Assembly: GCF_002980525.1 (NCBI RefSeq) | Contig: NZ_PVBQ01000005.1 | Location: 62,001-126,000 of the forward strand | Origin: Sphingobacterium haloxyli | GTDB lineage: Bacteria; Bacteroidota; Bacteroidia; Sphingobacteriales; Sphingobacteriaceae | Length of the DNA stretch: 64,000 nucleotides | Reading direction: 5' to 3' | Shown here: one piece after another, positions 9,053 through 19,300 of the stretch | How the letters are laid out: each line of letters begins with the position of its first letter | Numbering within the stretch: position 1 is the first letter of the stretch | Made by a program: the position numbers and the translations under genes | Notes under the pieces: generated by a model | What the model was told of the DNA's origin: nothing | The model's database searches: none | The model's input: only the letters and a program-made list of their open reading frames with translations

Positions 9053-9120
9053 CGCCCCTTCACATCAGCCGGGGCGGCACAATACTTCGGGCCGGAAATC
9101 AAGGGCCGGCCCGGTATTGT
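9053..9120 (-). repeat. Two-hairpin dispersed repeat, copy A
   Basis: Reading the minus strand: ACAATAC-CGGGCCGG pairs with CCGGCCCG-aa-GTATTGT (15-bp stem, 2-base bulge, 10-base loop), and then CGCCCC pairs with GGGGCG around a 12-base loop. A nearly identical element lies at 48953-49021 in the opposite genomic orientation. Copy A begins 19 bp past the stop of the last gene of the SusCD operon and is followed on the minus strand by CTGACTTTTCC, so it can act as a terminator or 3' end stabiliser. Conservation of loops as well as stems suggests a REP/BIME-like family. Confidence 0.75.
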
Positions 9121-9139
9121 CTCTTTGGATGGCGTTTAA

Positions 9140-9958
9140 CTATTTTGCGTCTTTAACATGGGTATCCAACTCTTGTCTTAACTGCTTTATCTCCTTGTCT
9201 TGTTCAATTAGATGAAGAGTAAGCTCTTCGATTTTCTCAAGAAACTTTACATTCATATCGTGTATTGAATATCCATCTTTTGCGATTTCCTCAGCAGTAG
9301 GTATATTCGGCAAATGCCCATTTTTTATTATGAACTCCTCGACGTCACTTAGCGCTTTTAATGAATAGTCTTCTTTCAATACATGATCTGCCCAAGAATA
9401 TTGCGAGCCTAATCCATATTTTTCGGATAATACACCATTCGAAACAAAAAGGCTGTAAGAATTTTGGTTGCTAGTTGAGATATCATCCAATATATTACCT
9501 ATGCCTACTTTTCCAAAATGATCTATGAACAAGTTTGGTAAGTCATTTTGAGAGTATTTACCATCACCCCAAAATGCAAGTCCGGCATTGCCTCCGAACC
9601 TCACCCAATTGTTCTTAGGACTGTAAAACAAAGGGTCGCCATTCCGACCTTTTGACATGGTGAAATAATAGTCGTAAAAGTTCGAACCTACTCGTGGCGC
9701 AAAATGGATGTCATACGCACTGTTGGAATAGAAGAGAGGACCATCGTAATTTGCAGTTGTTCCTCCAACACGCCCCTTACTTGATTGTTTGTTGTATAGA
9801 TAATAGAACTCCGCATCGTAGCTATCAGCAATCATGACTTTTTCTTGAGGCTTTAAATCACGTTTGACTGGTTTCTCTTGCGCAATACTGGCTTTGCTAC
9901 ATACAATAACCAATAATAGGGCTGATACTGTCAATTTTTCAAATTTTAATGTTTTCAT
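9140..9958 (-). CDS. Secreted protein with Bacteroidota C-terminal coiled-coil (tail-fibre-like) module
   Basis: 272 residues with a signal peptide (ALLLVIVCSKASIAQ). The middle part is rich in Gly, Asn and aromatic residues (FYDYYFTMSKGRNGDPLFY, FGGNAGLAFWGDGKY). The C-terminus, SDVEEFIIKNGHLPNIPTAE followed by GYSIHDMNVKFLEKIEELTL and an EQDKEIKQLR heptad helix, is a module seen on many secreted Bacteroidota proteins annotated as tail-fibre or peptidase-S74-neighbour proteins. It probably trimerises. No catalytic motif is visible. It is the last gene of the SusCD operon, 36 bp after the previous gene. Role unknown; surface attachment or substrate display would be a guess. Confidence 0.7.
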   Translation of the reverse strand: MKTLKFEKLTVSALLLVIVCSKASIAQEKPVKRDLKPQEKVMIADSYDAEFYYLYNKQSSKGRVGGTTANYDGPLFYSNSAYDIHFAPRVGSNFYDYYFTMSKGRNGDPLFYSPKNNWVRFGGNAGLAFWGDGKYSQNDLPNLFIDHFGKVGIGNILDDISTSNQNSYSLFVSNGVLSEKYGLGSQYSWADHVLKEDYSLKALSDVEEFIIKNGHLPNIPTAEEIAKDGYSIHDMNVKFLEKIEELTLHLIEQDKEIKQLRQELDTHVKDAK

Positions 9959-9994
9959 TGTTTTAGATTATTTGATAATTTATGATAACAATTT

Positions 9995-10759
9995 TTAGTT
10001 TGGCAATTCAGCTGGATTAGGTGAGGAAAAACCGCTTTGCATCTGTTGCCACCAATCTCCATATCGAAGGCCGAAAATTTGGGTACTAGAAATATAGGGA
10101 AGACGTTTGCCAGTAGTATCACCAATTTTTATAGCAGCATTGGAACTACGTTGAATAAATACCCCCATATTTGAAAAACCTTGTTGCGTGCCGGAGTCTG
10201 ATTGAGAAAATGTAATTCCTTGATCTAAGCCGAAATAAACAGGAGACATTAGATATCCCGGATTACATTCCAGATCTTTAGAAACGAGATACATGAAATT
10301 GGATGTGAAATACGTCCTAAATTCGAAGTTACGCTCTCCGGAAAATACAAAAAGAGGATCGAAAAGGTGATAATCATAATGCTTTCGTTGACCATCAGTG
10401 TGAAAAAACCGCCGGATTGTAACCGTACTTTTTGAGTAATATATCTCGATAAGGTTGCTTCCCTGCGCTCCAAGAATACTGAAGGCGACAAGTGGCAACA
10501 TTTCATCCTCAGAACGAAGATGAACCTGAAAAACTACAATAAGGCCATCCTGTTCATTATCCAATGGCTGTAGGTTATTCATAGTAATTGTTCTTGAGGT
10601 AAGTGTGCTTTCTTCGCCATCCATCCACACCAGGTTTCCTATGTAAGGGTTGAAAGAATATGGTCCTGGTTCGTGTTGTCCGAAAACGGAATGTTGAAAA
10701 AACACCAGTAGGATAAGAACAAGACCGTTTCTTAAAACGCTATTTAAGTTTTTATTCAT
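9995..10759 (-). CDS. Secreted protein of unknown function
   Basis: I do not recognise this family. I start at ATG 10759 (MNKNLNSVLRNGLVLILLVF..VFGQ), which gives a clear signal peptide and 254 residues; the longer frame to 10858 runs into the preceding gene. The mature part is beta-rich, with no Cys cluster or catalytic signature, and ends in a Gly/Trp/Gln segment (FGLRYGDWWQQMQSGF). It sits 8 bp behind the phosphodiesterase gene and 36 bp before the coiled-coil protein, so it belongs to the SusCD operon and is probably an exported accessory protein. Confidence 0.65.
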   Translation of the reverse strand: MNKNLNSVLRNGLVLILLVFFQHSVFGQHEPGPYSFNPYIGNLVWMDGEESTLTSRTITMNNLQPLDNEQDGLIVVFQVHLRSEDEMLPLVAFSILGAQGSNLIEIYYSKSTVTIRRFFHTDGQRKHYDYHLFDPLFVFSGERNFEFRTYFTSNFMYLVSKDLECNPGYLMSPVYFGLDQGITFSQSDSGTQQGFSNMGVFIQRSSNAAIKIGDTTGKRLPYISSTQIFGLRYGDWWQQMQSGFSSPNPAELPN

Positions 10760-10767
10760 AAAACATA

Positions 10768-12447
10768 TTATTGATAAAGACCTTTCACATCTTTCCAGAT
10801 ATCCGGCCGATCGGTCGTAAGAATTGACACGGGGAAATAGGGTAAACTCATTAACCAAATATGATCTCCCCGATAATCGCGACGCATGTCCTTAAAAAGC
10901 CATTGTGCATAACGGTCTACAATGCCTTTTGGTCCCATAGGCTCCTCGGGATACATCCCAGGCCTTAACCGAACACGTGAAACCACATAGTGTAGAATGT
11001 TATCGTATGATTTTCCAGCTATACTGAAACTATGCATTACCGGATCGCTTGAGGTCTTGAAATTAGTTTCGAAACCCATCAAATAATCTGGTCCGTTGTT
11101 ATACCAGTCATTGATAACCTCTACTGCGGCATTTACACTTGCTCCCGGTTGAATAACAGGAAAGTAAAGCACCTTGCCCATTAATGGCCATTTTTCGGCG
11201 GGAAGTAAGGACTTGATACGATTGATAGTCAGCGGTGTCTTTATCGCCAAATAACCCCAGGCATCTTGCGCTTCGGCGGCATCAAGAATTTTCTCAAATA
11301 TTTGCACCCAACCCTGATCACGTTTAGCTCGGTTTACATCGCAGGCAGCGGTACAAGCTCCCGTAATTGGATTTCTGCGTTGTGCTCGTTCTTTTATGTC
11401 TATAGTAAGAACTGTTTTATGTTCGATCATGTACCCGATCAGGTCTTCCAGTCTGATAAACTTAAAATCCGTGACGTCAAAATTCCGCTTTCGAAGACGG
11501 AGGTCTTTAATCTGGTCATAATTTAAATCATAGATAAAAGTGTTATCGGGATCAGGTCCATGATAGTTCGTAAGCCGCTGGAGATTGTAGTCGTGGCTGA
11601 CCACGACAACGCCATCTTTAGTTATAGTGACGTCCGATTCGATTATCTTGGTATACGGCAGCGCAGCCTGGATCGCGGGATCCGTATTTTCTACTGGACC
11701 GGCTCCCAGATTGTCTCCCCAGAAGCCACGATGTGCGGCATATTTTAGATCAACGGTATTTGAGGAAACTCCTGCTGGAAGCGATTTAAGATCCGTCCAG
11801 ATCGCTTCAATGTCCTTCGGTGCAGTGCCATCGTTACAAGGATGCACTGGGTCGAACATTAACTTTGTCCTACCAGCGTCGTTATTGGTAAACTCACCTA
11901 TTCCGGGTATTTTAGCTGCCGTAAACGTTCCGCCTTTAAGGAAAACTTTAATCACAACGGGCATCGTCGATCCCATCAAATCATTAAACACTTTACCGAC
12001 CCAAGCATTTTTGCAATAATACTGTTTGGCCATAAGTGCCGCCGACTTAATGTCACTACTTAGCCAAGGCTTAGGATAGTCTGTGCCAATTATCCCTAAC
12101 GTCGACGGATCGGAATATGTTTCCGCGGTACCGCCGTAATCGGTACTATTGGGTTTTCCATTTACCAATTTATAGAGAAGGATATTGGGAAAATCTCCTT
12201 CCGACTGAATGAAGCTCGACCAGACTTCTAATGTAACCTCACCGGTTCCGTAGCCTGAATCAACTGTACCTTTGACGCCTCCTGAAAGATCAGCATTCAT
12301 TTTGTACAATTGGTATAGGCTGACTGCTGCATGGAAAGTCAAATCTGGCTGCTTTTGCACTTCGGACACCGTTGCAAATAGCCGGAGGGGAAGACTCCCC
12401 ACCAGCAACCAAAGGCATATAACCGTCATGATCTTTTGTCTTTTCAT
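10768..12447 (-). CDS. Secreted glycerophosphodiester phosphodiesterase family protein
   Basis: 559 residues with a signal peptide (VICLWLLVGSLPLRLFA). The C-terminal ~320 residues are a GDPD TIM barrel: AAHRGFWGD (catalytic H239, R240), ENTDPAIQ (E253), IIESDVTITKDG (E270, D272, metal ligands) and VVVSHDYNLQR (second catalytic H285). The ~230 residues before it are not recognised and may form a separate N-terminal domain. The enzyme should hydrolyse a phosphodiester such as glycerophosphodiester head groups or teichoic-acid-like or phospho-glycan links outside the cytoplasm. Within a SusCD operon it suggests that the imported ligand carries phosphodiesters. It follows the DUF5689 gene by 14 bp. 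Confidence 0.85.
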   Translation of the reverse strand: MKRQKIMTVICLWLLVGSLPLRLFATVSEVQKQPDLTFHAAVSLYQLYKMNADLSGGVKGTVDSGYGTGEVTLEVWSSFIQSEGDFPNILLYKLVNGKPNSTDYGGTAETYSDPSTLGIIGTDYPKPWLSSDIKSAALMAKQYYCKNAWVGKVFNDLMGSTMPVVIKVFLKGGTFTAAKIPGIGEFTNNDAGRTKLMFDPVHPCNDGTAPKDIEAIWTDLKSLPAGVSSNTVDLKYAAHRGFWGDNLGAGPVENTDPAIQAALPYTKIIESDVTITKDGVVVVSHDYNLQRLTNYHGPDPDNTFIYDLNYDQIKDLRLRKRNFDVTDFKFIRLEDLIGYMIEHKTVLTIDIKERAQRRNPITGACTAACDVNRAKRDQGWVQIFEKILDAAEAQDAWGYLAIKTPLTINRIKSLLPAEKWPLMGKVLYFPVIQPGASVNAAVEVINDWYNNGPDYLMGFETNFKTSSDPVMHSFSIAGKSYDNILHYVVSRVRLRPGMYPEEPMGPKGIVDRYAQWLFKDMRRDYRGDHIWLMSLPYFPVSILTTDRPDIWKDVKGLYQ

Positions 12448-12461
12448 TTTATTTGTTTTTA

Positions 12462-13670
12462 TTAATAAATCAGTTCTACATCATCCACATTCGCCCGCAA
12501 TCTATTGCCATTGTCTGTGCGAACAAAAGAGCGGTTCTGTATTTTTACCCTATAATTTTTGTCTGCATCACCGTTGACCTCATATTCCATTACGGTAAAG
12601 CTACCTCTTGTCCCTACTTTTTTTCCTAAGGATATCCAAGTACTTCCCGCGTCCGTGGAAACGAACGCTTCTACAGCGTATTCATTGACTTCTGCGCCCC
12701 CCTCCCCGAGATTAGTTCCTCCAAAATTGAATCTAATTTTCTGTAGACCTTGGACATCAAACAACGTGTAGATGTATCCTACTCTAGCATTTGTAAGGTT
12801 TCCCCGAAGACGTACCGTTCCCGTTCCATTTCTTAAATCGTTGACTTCGTTTGCGCCTAGTACCGCAGCATCGTTGAACATCCAGTCTCCCGACACAAAC
12901 CCCGTGAAGACTTGATCACCATTTGGCATGCTGCCTGTCCCCCCAAAATCAAATGGCTCCAGGATTGTTTGATCGCCCACTTGCCGTGAATAGGTAACGA
13001 TATCAGAAGCGTTCCGTAGGCGTAAGGCCGGGAAACCATTAATATAAAAGAGATAACCGGAAATGAATTGTACGCTATCCGGAAGCGGGAGTTCAAGCGA
13101 TTCTTCGACAGAAACATGTATGGTCGATTCTCCAATAGAATCCTGTAGCAAGTATAGACCGTCATCGGGTCCGCTAATAACCTTCATAGCTCTCAATCTC
13201 AATAAAGAAGAAGTCCATTGCTCTCGACTCGCTTTTATCTCTTCCGCAGTAGTTATCCTTGGCACGAGCGCCACCGAACCTATTCGGTTCGAGAAAATGA
13301 GCGGTATTTCCTTAACTTCATATTCGCTTCCGTTTACCTCCAATTTGCAGCCCGAGAGGTACACTTCTATTCTGTCTCCTAAATTAAAGTTGTGGCCTCC
13401 CGCGAAGCGAAGCTTCACTGCGCTTCCCTCCTCGTCTTGTACGTAGACGAGATCGGTGTCTTCGATCAATGGATTTGAAATCACGACTGCGGTAATTTTA
13501 ATTCCGTCCGGAATCGTCCCGGCGGATAACTCCCTGATTGTCGATAAACTGTGTGTTTCCTCTTGGGGAGCCACAGTTGGCTCTATTTTATTACACCCGG
13601 TAAAGATGCAACACCCGAAGATTACGGAAACAAACCAATTGGTTCTTAATTTTTTTCTTATTGCTTTCAT
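12462..13670 (-). CDS. DUF5689-type surface lipoprotein
   Basis: 402 residues. The signal peptide ends in IFTGC, a lipobox, so it is lipid-anchored. Residues ~40-230 match the DUF5689 style (STIRELSAGTIPDGIKITAV, VYVQDEEGSAVKLRF, GDRIEVYLSG), an OB-like beta domain common in Bacteroidetes polymer-use loci. The C-terminal ~160 residues (FDFGGTGSMPNGDQVF, DVQGLQKIRFNFGGTN, VSTDAGSTWISLGKK) look like a jelly-roll adhesion or carbohydrate-binding domain. It probably binds ligand at the outer-membrane surface alongside SusD. Tightly linked (32 bp and 14 bp) to the DUF218 and GDPD genes. Confidence 0.75.
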   Translation of the reverse strand: MKAIRKKLRTNWFVSVIFGCCIFTGCNKIEPTVAPQEETHSLSTIRELSAGTIPDGIKITAVVISNPLIEDTDLVYVQDEEGSAVKLRFAGGHNFNLGDRIEVYLSGCKLEVNGSEYEVKEIPLIFSNRIGSVALVPRITTAEEIKASREQWTSSLLRLRAMKVISGPDDGLYLLQDSIGESTIHVSVEESLELPLPDSVQFISGYLFYINGFPALRLRNASDIVTYSRQVGDQTILEPFDFGGTGSMPNGDQVFTGFVSGDWMFNDAAVLGANEVNDLRNGTGTVRLRGNLTNARVGYIYTLFDVQGLQKIRFNFGGTNLGEGGAEVNEYAVEAFVSTDAGSTWISLGKKVGTRGSFTVMEYEVNGDADKNYRVKIQNRSFVRTDNGNRLRANVDDVELIY

Positions 13671-13702
13671 CTTTATTTTCTTTTTGCAAAACGGATTATT
13701 TT

Positions 13703-14947
13703 TCAGGGATCTAATGGGTCTATTAAGTCTATCGGTAGGGAAAGTAAAACTGGATAATATTCAATTTCTATATCCGATATTTTGTTCAGGAGCAAAAAGG
13801 GTTCATGTCCCAATTCTTCCCGGGACCGATTCACGAAATCCCTATGCGAGATTTTATCAGCCTGCTTCTTGTCCGTTGTAATCAATATTTTTTTCCCTTT
13901 CGGAAACCCATACCGTAAGACTAGTCTATTACAGTTTCGCAGATTGGTTGGGGTATGACGGGCATGAGGGTCCATTATGATGGTCGATTCTGGAATTTTA
14001 TATCTTGTCATCAATTCTCTTTTCATTTCCTCTGCTTCATTAATCTTCGTTCCAGGTGGATGGACGCTTCCTCCCGACACCACAATAAAAGGCGCTAGCT
14101 TGCGATTGTAGTTGTCAACGGCCGATTTCAGTCTTTTTTTTGCATTCTCGCTCAGCCGCTCGGTGCCCTTTGGCCCATTCCCTGGAACTAGAATGACAGA
14201 ATAGGGATACTTAGCCCAATTCGTCGTCTGCACAGCATCAATTGCTGCACGGTTAACGCCTTCGTCCATGGGTTCAAACCGCGCGGCATCGGTACGTTCA
14301 TTGAGTTCTAGCAATGACAAAGCCGTTTCCAGCGACGGTTCAAAGAATAGGCCTTTCTGTGACTCGCGCTGTAGAATGACCGTTGCTCGATTTTTAATCA
14401 GTCCAGCGTATTCCTGTCCGTTAACATCAAATCGTACGGAATCTATTGATGCGTATTTCCCATGAATACCAAGCCCATAGGTATCGATAATGAGGTTTAT
14501 TCCGTTAAGGGAATTTTCAAGCGTTTCTGATAAAAACTCTGAATTATCGGTACTTGCTATTTTGATATTATAGCCGGAAGGAATCAGATGTGTGTTTATC
14601 AGATCTTCCCATCTTGCGTGCCCCTCGCTAAGCTTTTGAAATTCGTCCTTCAAAATCGTAATCTCAATGTCGCTAAACTTAAGGTCAGCGAGGTGTTGTG
14701 ACAACTTTTCATCGTTTGATAGCTGCTCCAAAGCTCTTCGCTTCTTTTGATATACTTCACGATACGGTTCCATACTTATATCCTCACGTAGATCCAGCTG
14801 CTGTATGATGGAGAAAAGATAGAACAGTTTATCTTTCAATTCGTTGCCAGATGATAACCGTCCGTACTGATGGTCAAAATCCTGAGCCCACAGTACTGAA
14901 GATACCATTATCATGAACTGTAGACATCCTATTTTTAGTTTCGTCAT
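13703..14947 (-). CDS. Exported DUF218 (YdcF/SanA-like) protein
   Basis: 414 residues with a predicted signal peptide (QFMIMVSSVLWAQ). The C-terminal half has the DUF218 core: YSVILVPGNGPKG, FIVVSGGSVHPPGTKINEAE, MDPHARHTPTNLRNCNRL and KKILITTDKKQ. This fold occurs in E. coli YdcF, SanA and ElyC, envelope proteins of uncertain chemistry, and the conserved polar residues suggest a nucleotide- or phosphate-binding pocket. The N-terminal ~200 residues are helical and unrecognised. It lies 4 bp behind susD, so it is strongly co-expressed. A role in processing a phosphorylated glycan or lipid head group is inferred from the neighbouring phosphodiesterase. Confidence 0.78.
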   Translation of the reverse strand: MTKLKIGCLQFMIMVSSVLWAQDFDHQYGRLSSGNELKDKLFYLFSIIQQLDLREDISMEPYREVYQKKRRALEQLSNDEKLSQHLADLKFSDIEITILKDEFQKLSEGHARWEDLINTHLIPSGYNIKIASTDNSEFLSETLENSLNGINLIIDTYGLGIHGKYASIDSVRFDVNGQEYAGLIKNRATVILQRESQKGLFFEPSLETALSLLELNERTDAARFEPMDEGVNRAAIDAVQTTNWAKYPYSVILVPGNGPKGTERLSENAKKRLKSAVDNYNRKLAPFIVVSGGSVHPPGTKINEAEEMKRELMTRYKIPESTIIMDPHARHTPTNLRNCNRLVLRYGFPKGKKILITTDKKQADKISHRDFVNRSREELGHEPFLLLNKISDIEIEYYPVLLSLPIDLIDPLDP

Positions 14948-14951
14948 ATGG

Positions 14952-16325
14952 CTAATAATTTAGATTTTGAGGGAATCTTTCTGGATCGTTAACAATCTGT
15001 ACTTCCGTAAGGGGGATTGGATACAGATATTGCCAGCGTTCTATCTGTAGATTGACACCTTGCATCACCTCCACTGCCCGATCGGTACGAATCAAATCGA
15101 ACCATCGATGGCATTCCAACGGCAACTCCAAACGTCTTTCATCGGCAACAGCACTCCTAAAGAGATCCTGATCAGCCAGTTCTACATCATTAAACGGAGT
15201 ACCGGTCGCCCTGATCCTCACTGAGTCAAGCGCTGTTCTTGCATCACCGACAAGTTGATAGTTATCTTCGTTCGATGCCTCTGCATACATCAGCAGTACA
15301 TCAGCAAAACGAAGCAATGGAAAGTCATTTCCGACATTATTGGTATTCAGATCGTGGATATCATAAAATTTATTAACTGGCCTTCTTGTGTTTACCGACG
15401 TTGTATTGAGCAAAGGTCTCCGTGCATCATCTGGAGGATATCCATTCAACAATAATGGATCCAGTACCGGTCCGTCAAAGTAGGTTAATATCGGATGGCC
15501 TTCGTCAACAACAGACTTATTGTATCGGACTGCAAAAATGATCTCCCTGTTCATTTTGTTATTGACACTGAATACTGAATCTATCACTGGAAGTAATTCG
15601 TAATGCTTGCTGTCAATAACTTCTTTCAGTATGCTGGAAGCCTGTCCATATTCTCCGATGGTCAGCAGCACCTTGGCAAGTAGTGTTTTGGCGGCGCCAT
15701 TTGTGGCTCTCCCCAAGTCGTCTCCTCCAAAGGCGGGAGGCAACAGATCTTTAGCCACTTCAAGGTCGTCAATGATAGCTTCCATCACCTCGCTCTGATC
15801 ATTACGGATCAGGGCATACGCATCTTCTGGTTCCACAGGTTGCAGAACCAGCGGTATATCCCCCCAGAGCCGCACCGCATTGAAATAGTTCAATGCCCGC
15901 AAGAACCGTAGCTCACCTTCATACTGGTTTCGAGTAGACTGACCGGGAACTACATCTAAATTGGCCAGTGCAGCATTGGCCCTGTATATTGCATTGTATA
16001 TGCTTTGCCAAGCTTGAAGAATAGCAATATTATCAGCGCCAGCAATAAAACGGTCTATATTATAATCACGCCCCGCGTTACCTCCCGAATTGTTGTCGGA
16101 TATATTATCACTCCTTACTTCCATCAACGTGATAAAATGACCTGCATATTGTCTGTTACTTTGTAGTGCAGCATAACAACCGTTAACCGCGTTGCGGATA
16201 TCGGACTCTGTTTTGTAAAAAGATGCCACCGTTGGATCTGATTGTGGCTCCAGATCAAGAAATTTATTACATGAGCTTAGTGTTAAGATGCTAGAGAGAG
16301 AATAAAGTAAAAATATCTTTTTCAT
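14952..16325 (-). CDS. SusD/RagB family nutrient-binding lipoprotein
   Basis: I use ATG 16325 (MKKIFLLYSLSSILTLSSC); the longer frame to 16376 begins inside susC. The lipobox LSSC gives a lipid-anchored surface protein of about 457 residues. SusD hallmarks are NKFLDLEPQSDPT at the N-terminus, TPR-like helices (FLRALNYFNAVRLWGDIPLV) and the C-terminal block ERRLELPLECHRWFDLIRTD followed by YLYPIPLTEVQIV. It acts as the hinged lid over the SusC barrel, capturing ligand for TonB-dependent import. It starts 10 bp behind susC. The ligand is not readable from the sequence. Confidence 0.95.
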   Translation of the reverse strand: MKKIFLLYSLSSILTLSSCNKFLDLEPQSDPTVASFYKTESDIRNAVNGCYAALQSNRQYAGHFITLMEVRSDNISDNNSGGNAGRDYNIDRFIAGADNIAILQAWQSIYNAIYRANAALANLDVVPGQSTRNQYEGELRFLRALNYFNAVRLWGDIPLVLQPVEPEDAYALIRNDQSEVMEAIIDDLEVAKDLLPPAFGGDDLGRATNGAAKTLLAKVLLTIGEYGQASSILKEVIDSKHYELLPVIDSVFSVNNKMNREIIFAVRYNKSVVDEGHPILTYFDGPVLDPLLLNGYPPDDARRPLLNTTSVNTRRPVNKFYDIHDLNTNNVGNDFPLLRFADVLLMYAEASNEDNYQLVGDARTALDSVRIRATGTPFNDVELADQDLFRSAVADERRLELPLECHRWFDLIRTDRAVEVMQGVNLQIERWQYLYPIPLTEVQIVNDPERFPQNLNY

Positions 16326-16335
16326 GATAATTATG

Positions 16336-19300
16336 TTAAAATTCCAAATTAATACCCATGTTGTATGATTTTGCAATTGGATATGTCCCGTAGTCCACTC
16401 CCGGGGTAAGGGGATTATCCCGTGTGCTTACCTCAGGGTTAAACCCTGAATACTTCGTGAATGTAAAGGGATTAATAAGGCTTGCGTATATGCGCAGGCG
16501 ACTCACGCCTATTTTGTGCATCAGGGTATTCGGCAGAGAGACGCCAAATGTGATGTCCCTAATCCGTAAATAGGAACCATCTTCAATATGCCAGGTGGAT
16601 ATCTGTCCGTTGAGTCCCTTTGCGGTCCGGTTGGCACGGATGGTTTGTCCATCCCCTGGGTTTTCCTCGGAAACCCACCTATTAAGCGCAGTAACCATAT
16701 TGTTCGTATTTCCTTCCATATTGTCGATATAGCGCTTGGCTATATTGCCCACCTTATTTCCATAGGTTCCCTGAATTGCTACACTTAGGTCGAATATGCC
16801 ATAACCCAGCGAGCTGGTGTATCCATAGATAAATTTTGGCTGATAATTACCCGTCGCTATGCGATCGTTGCCGTCAATAATATTATTACCGTCCTGATCG
16901 ACAAATTTGAAATCCCCCGGCCGTGCACCCGGGACTTTGGGTATGTCTGGATCATTTAGTTCAGATTCGCTACGGTACAAACCATCGGTTACCAACGTCT
17001 GGTATGATGCTGTTGGCTCACCGACTCTGGTAACAAAATATATAACATTATCGCTTGTCGAAATTATCTCATTCAGCCCTCCAAGATCAACTACCTTATT
17101 TCTGTTGGCTGAGAAGTTGGCATTGTGTGCCATCCGGAGACCTCCCAATTGATGATTGGTGTTGACTACCAATTCTATTCCTTTATTATTGACTTTACCC
17201 ACATTGCGCAGGGCTGTAGCAAACCCAGATGTAGAGGGAATCGGCAGGTCTAATAGGAGATCTGATGTATTACTGTTATAGATATCAAATTGAAGGTTGA
17301 CGCTATTGTTCCATAATCCGATATCCGTTCCTAGATTGATCATGGAGTTTTTTTCCCATTTTAGGTTTTGGTTGCCAGACGTTGAAGGAACCATACCCGC
17401 AGCTAATCTGCCGTCAACCGCGCCCAGGATGTAATTGTCCTGAGATATCCGTGAAAGATATGCGTAATTACCAATTCCGAAATTTCCGGTTTGTCCGTAG
17501 CTCGCACGTATCTTCAAGGTCGAGATTACTAGATTATCCTTCAAAAAACCTTCCTCCGCGACATTCCATCCGGCAGATACCGAAGGGAAATAGCCCCAGC
17601 GGTTATTAGTGCCAAATCTAGAGGAGCCATCCGTCCGGACTGCGGCAGACAGAAGGTAGCGACCTTCATAATCGTACTGCACACGCCCTAGCCAGGAGAG
17701 TAAAGACCATTCTTGTACGGTCGAGGACCAGTCTGTAATGGTGGTTGCATAATTGAGTGTTTTCACTAGATCATTTTGATAGCCTGTACCCGCCACTAAG
17801 TTTGCAGAGCTATGTTCTTTTTGGGCAGTAAATCCGGCCAAAGCGTTGATGCCATGCGATCCAAATTTGCGTTTGAATTTCAATGTCGTTTCGGAAACCC
17901 AATTAACATTCCTCTTGGTGCGAGATGTCGCCGAAGGAATAGAGGGAGTTATCCGGGTTGCCTCATTCGGTAAAGTCGATGGTCGGAATTGAGCACGTTG
18001 CCAATCTTTGACATTATAGCCAAACAATGTCCGCAGGGTAAGACCCCTATCCAGCTCGTATTCGGCAAAGACATTTCCTTTGAACCGGATCTGGTCCATC
18101 TGGTCGTCTTTAAGTGCTGCCAAAGCTACAGGGTTGACGACTTGAGCTCTCGAATAACCCCAGCTGTACTGGTCAAAATTGTAAGATCCGTCTGAATTGT
18201 AAACAGGCATAGTCGGTGACATCGCGAGAGCACTAGACACAATGTTCTCATCGGTGTGTCGGCCTTCTGAAGGAATCCAGTTATACACCGTACTCGTCAC
18301 GTTGATACTGGTACCTAATTTAAGTCGGTTATATTGGGCATCCAAATTAAGCCGTCCGTTGATCATTTCCATGCCAGATCCCTTTACGATACCATCTTGA
18401 TCTACATAGTTCCCAGAGAAATAGTATTTGATATTATCGGATCCGCCCCGAACCGATAGCGAGTGATTCTGGATTGCTGCCTGCCGCAATACCTGATCCT
18501 GCCAATCGGTGTCGACCAGACCTTGTTCGCCACGTATATATGGCCATAGGTCGGGGGGGATCAAAGCTGCACTATTATTACCGATATTTGCCCGGCGGAT
18601 ATCATTTCCATCCGAAATGCTTCCCTGCTTCCCTTGATCTGCCAATAAGTCGAGATAGGTATTGTTGTGAGAGTCGTACACCAATTGTGCGTACTGATAG
18701 GCATCAAGCATCTCCATTTTCTTTGTCGTCTCTTGCCAGCCTCCAAAGGAATTGTAAGCAATCAGCGGTTTGCCTGTAATTCCGCGTTTGGTTGTGATCA
18801 GAACGACCCCATTCGAACCCCGCGATCCATATATCGCCGCTGCAGACGCATCTTTCAGCACTTCGATGGACTCGACGTCCTGCAGGTTGAGATCATTTAA
18901 GGAGTTTACGCGCTTTCCCGACCCGCTATCATCTTGGTCTGACATGGGAACGCCATCAATCACGTATAAGGGCATCGTCCCGGCTGTTATCGTACTGGAG
19001 CCTCGGACCTTGATACTGATGCCGCTTCCGGGGGCGCCCGAGGTTTCGATGACCTGCACACCGGCCATTTTTCCGGTCATCGCTTTGTCGATACCTACAC
19101 CCGAAAAGCTATTGATCTCATCGGCCTTGAGAGAAGCTATGGAAGTTGTCACGTCCTTTTTCTCCTGTGTTCCGTAACCAACAACCACAACCTCATTCAA
19201 AGATTGTGAAGAAGCTCCATCCAATCCGATGTTGAGGATGATATCTTTTCCCGCATTGATAGTGACTTGCGACTTTTGTGTCTCTTGACCGATGTAGGAA

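Noticed and set aside
9140..9958. Tail-fibre-like protein as a prophage remnant
   Set aside because: It has a signal peptide, no other phage gene nearby, and the C-terminal module is common on ordinary secreted Bacteroidota proteins.
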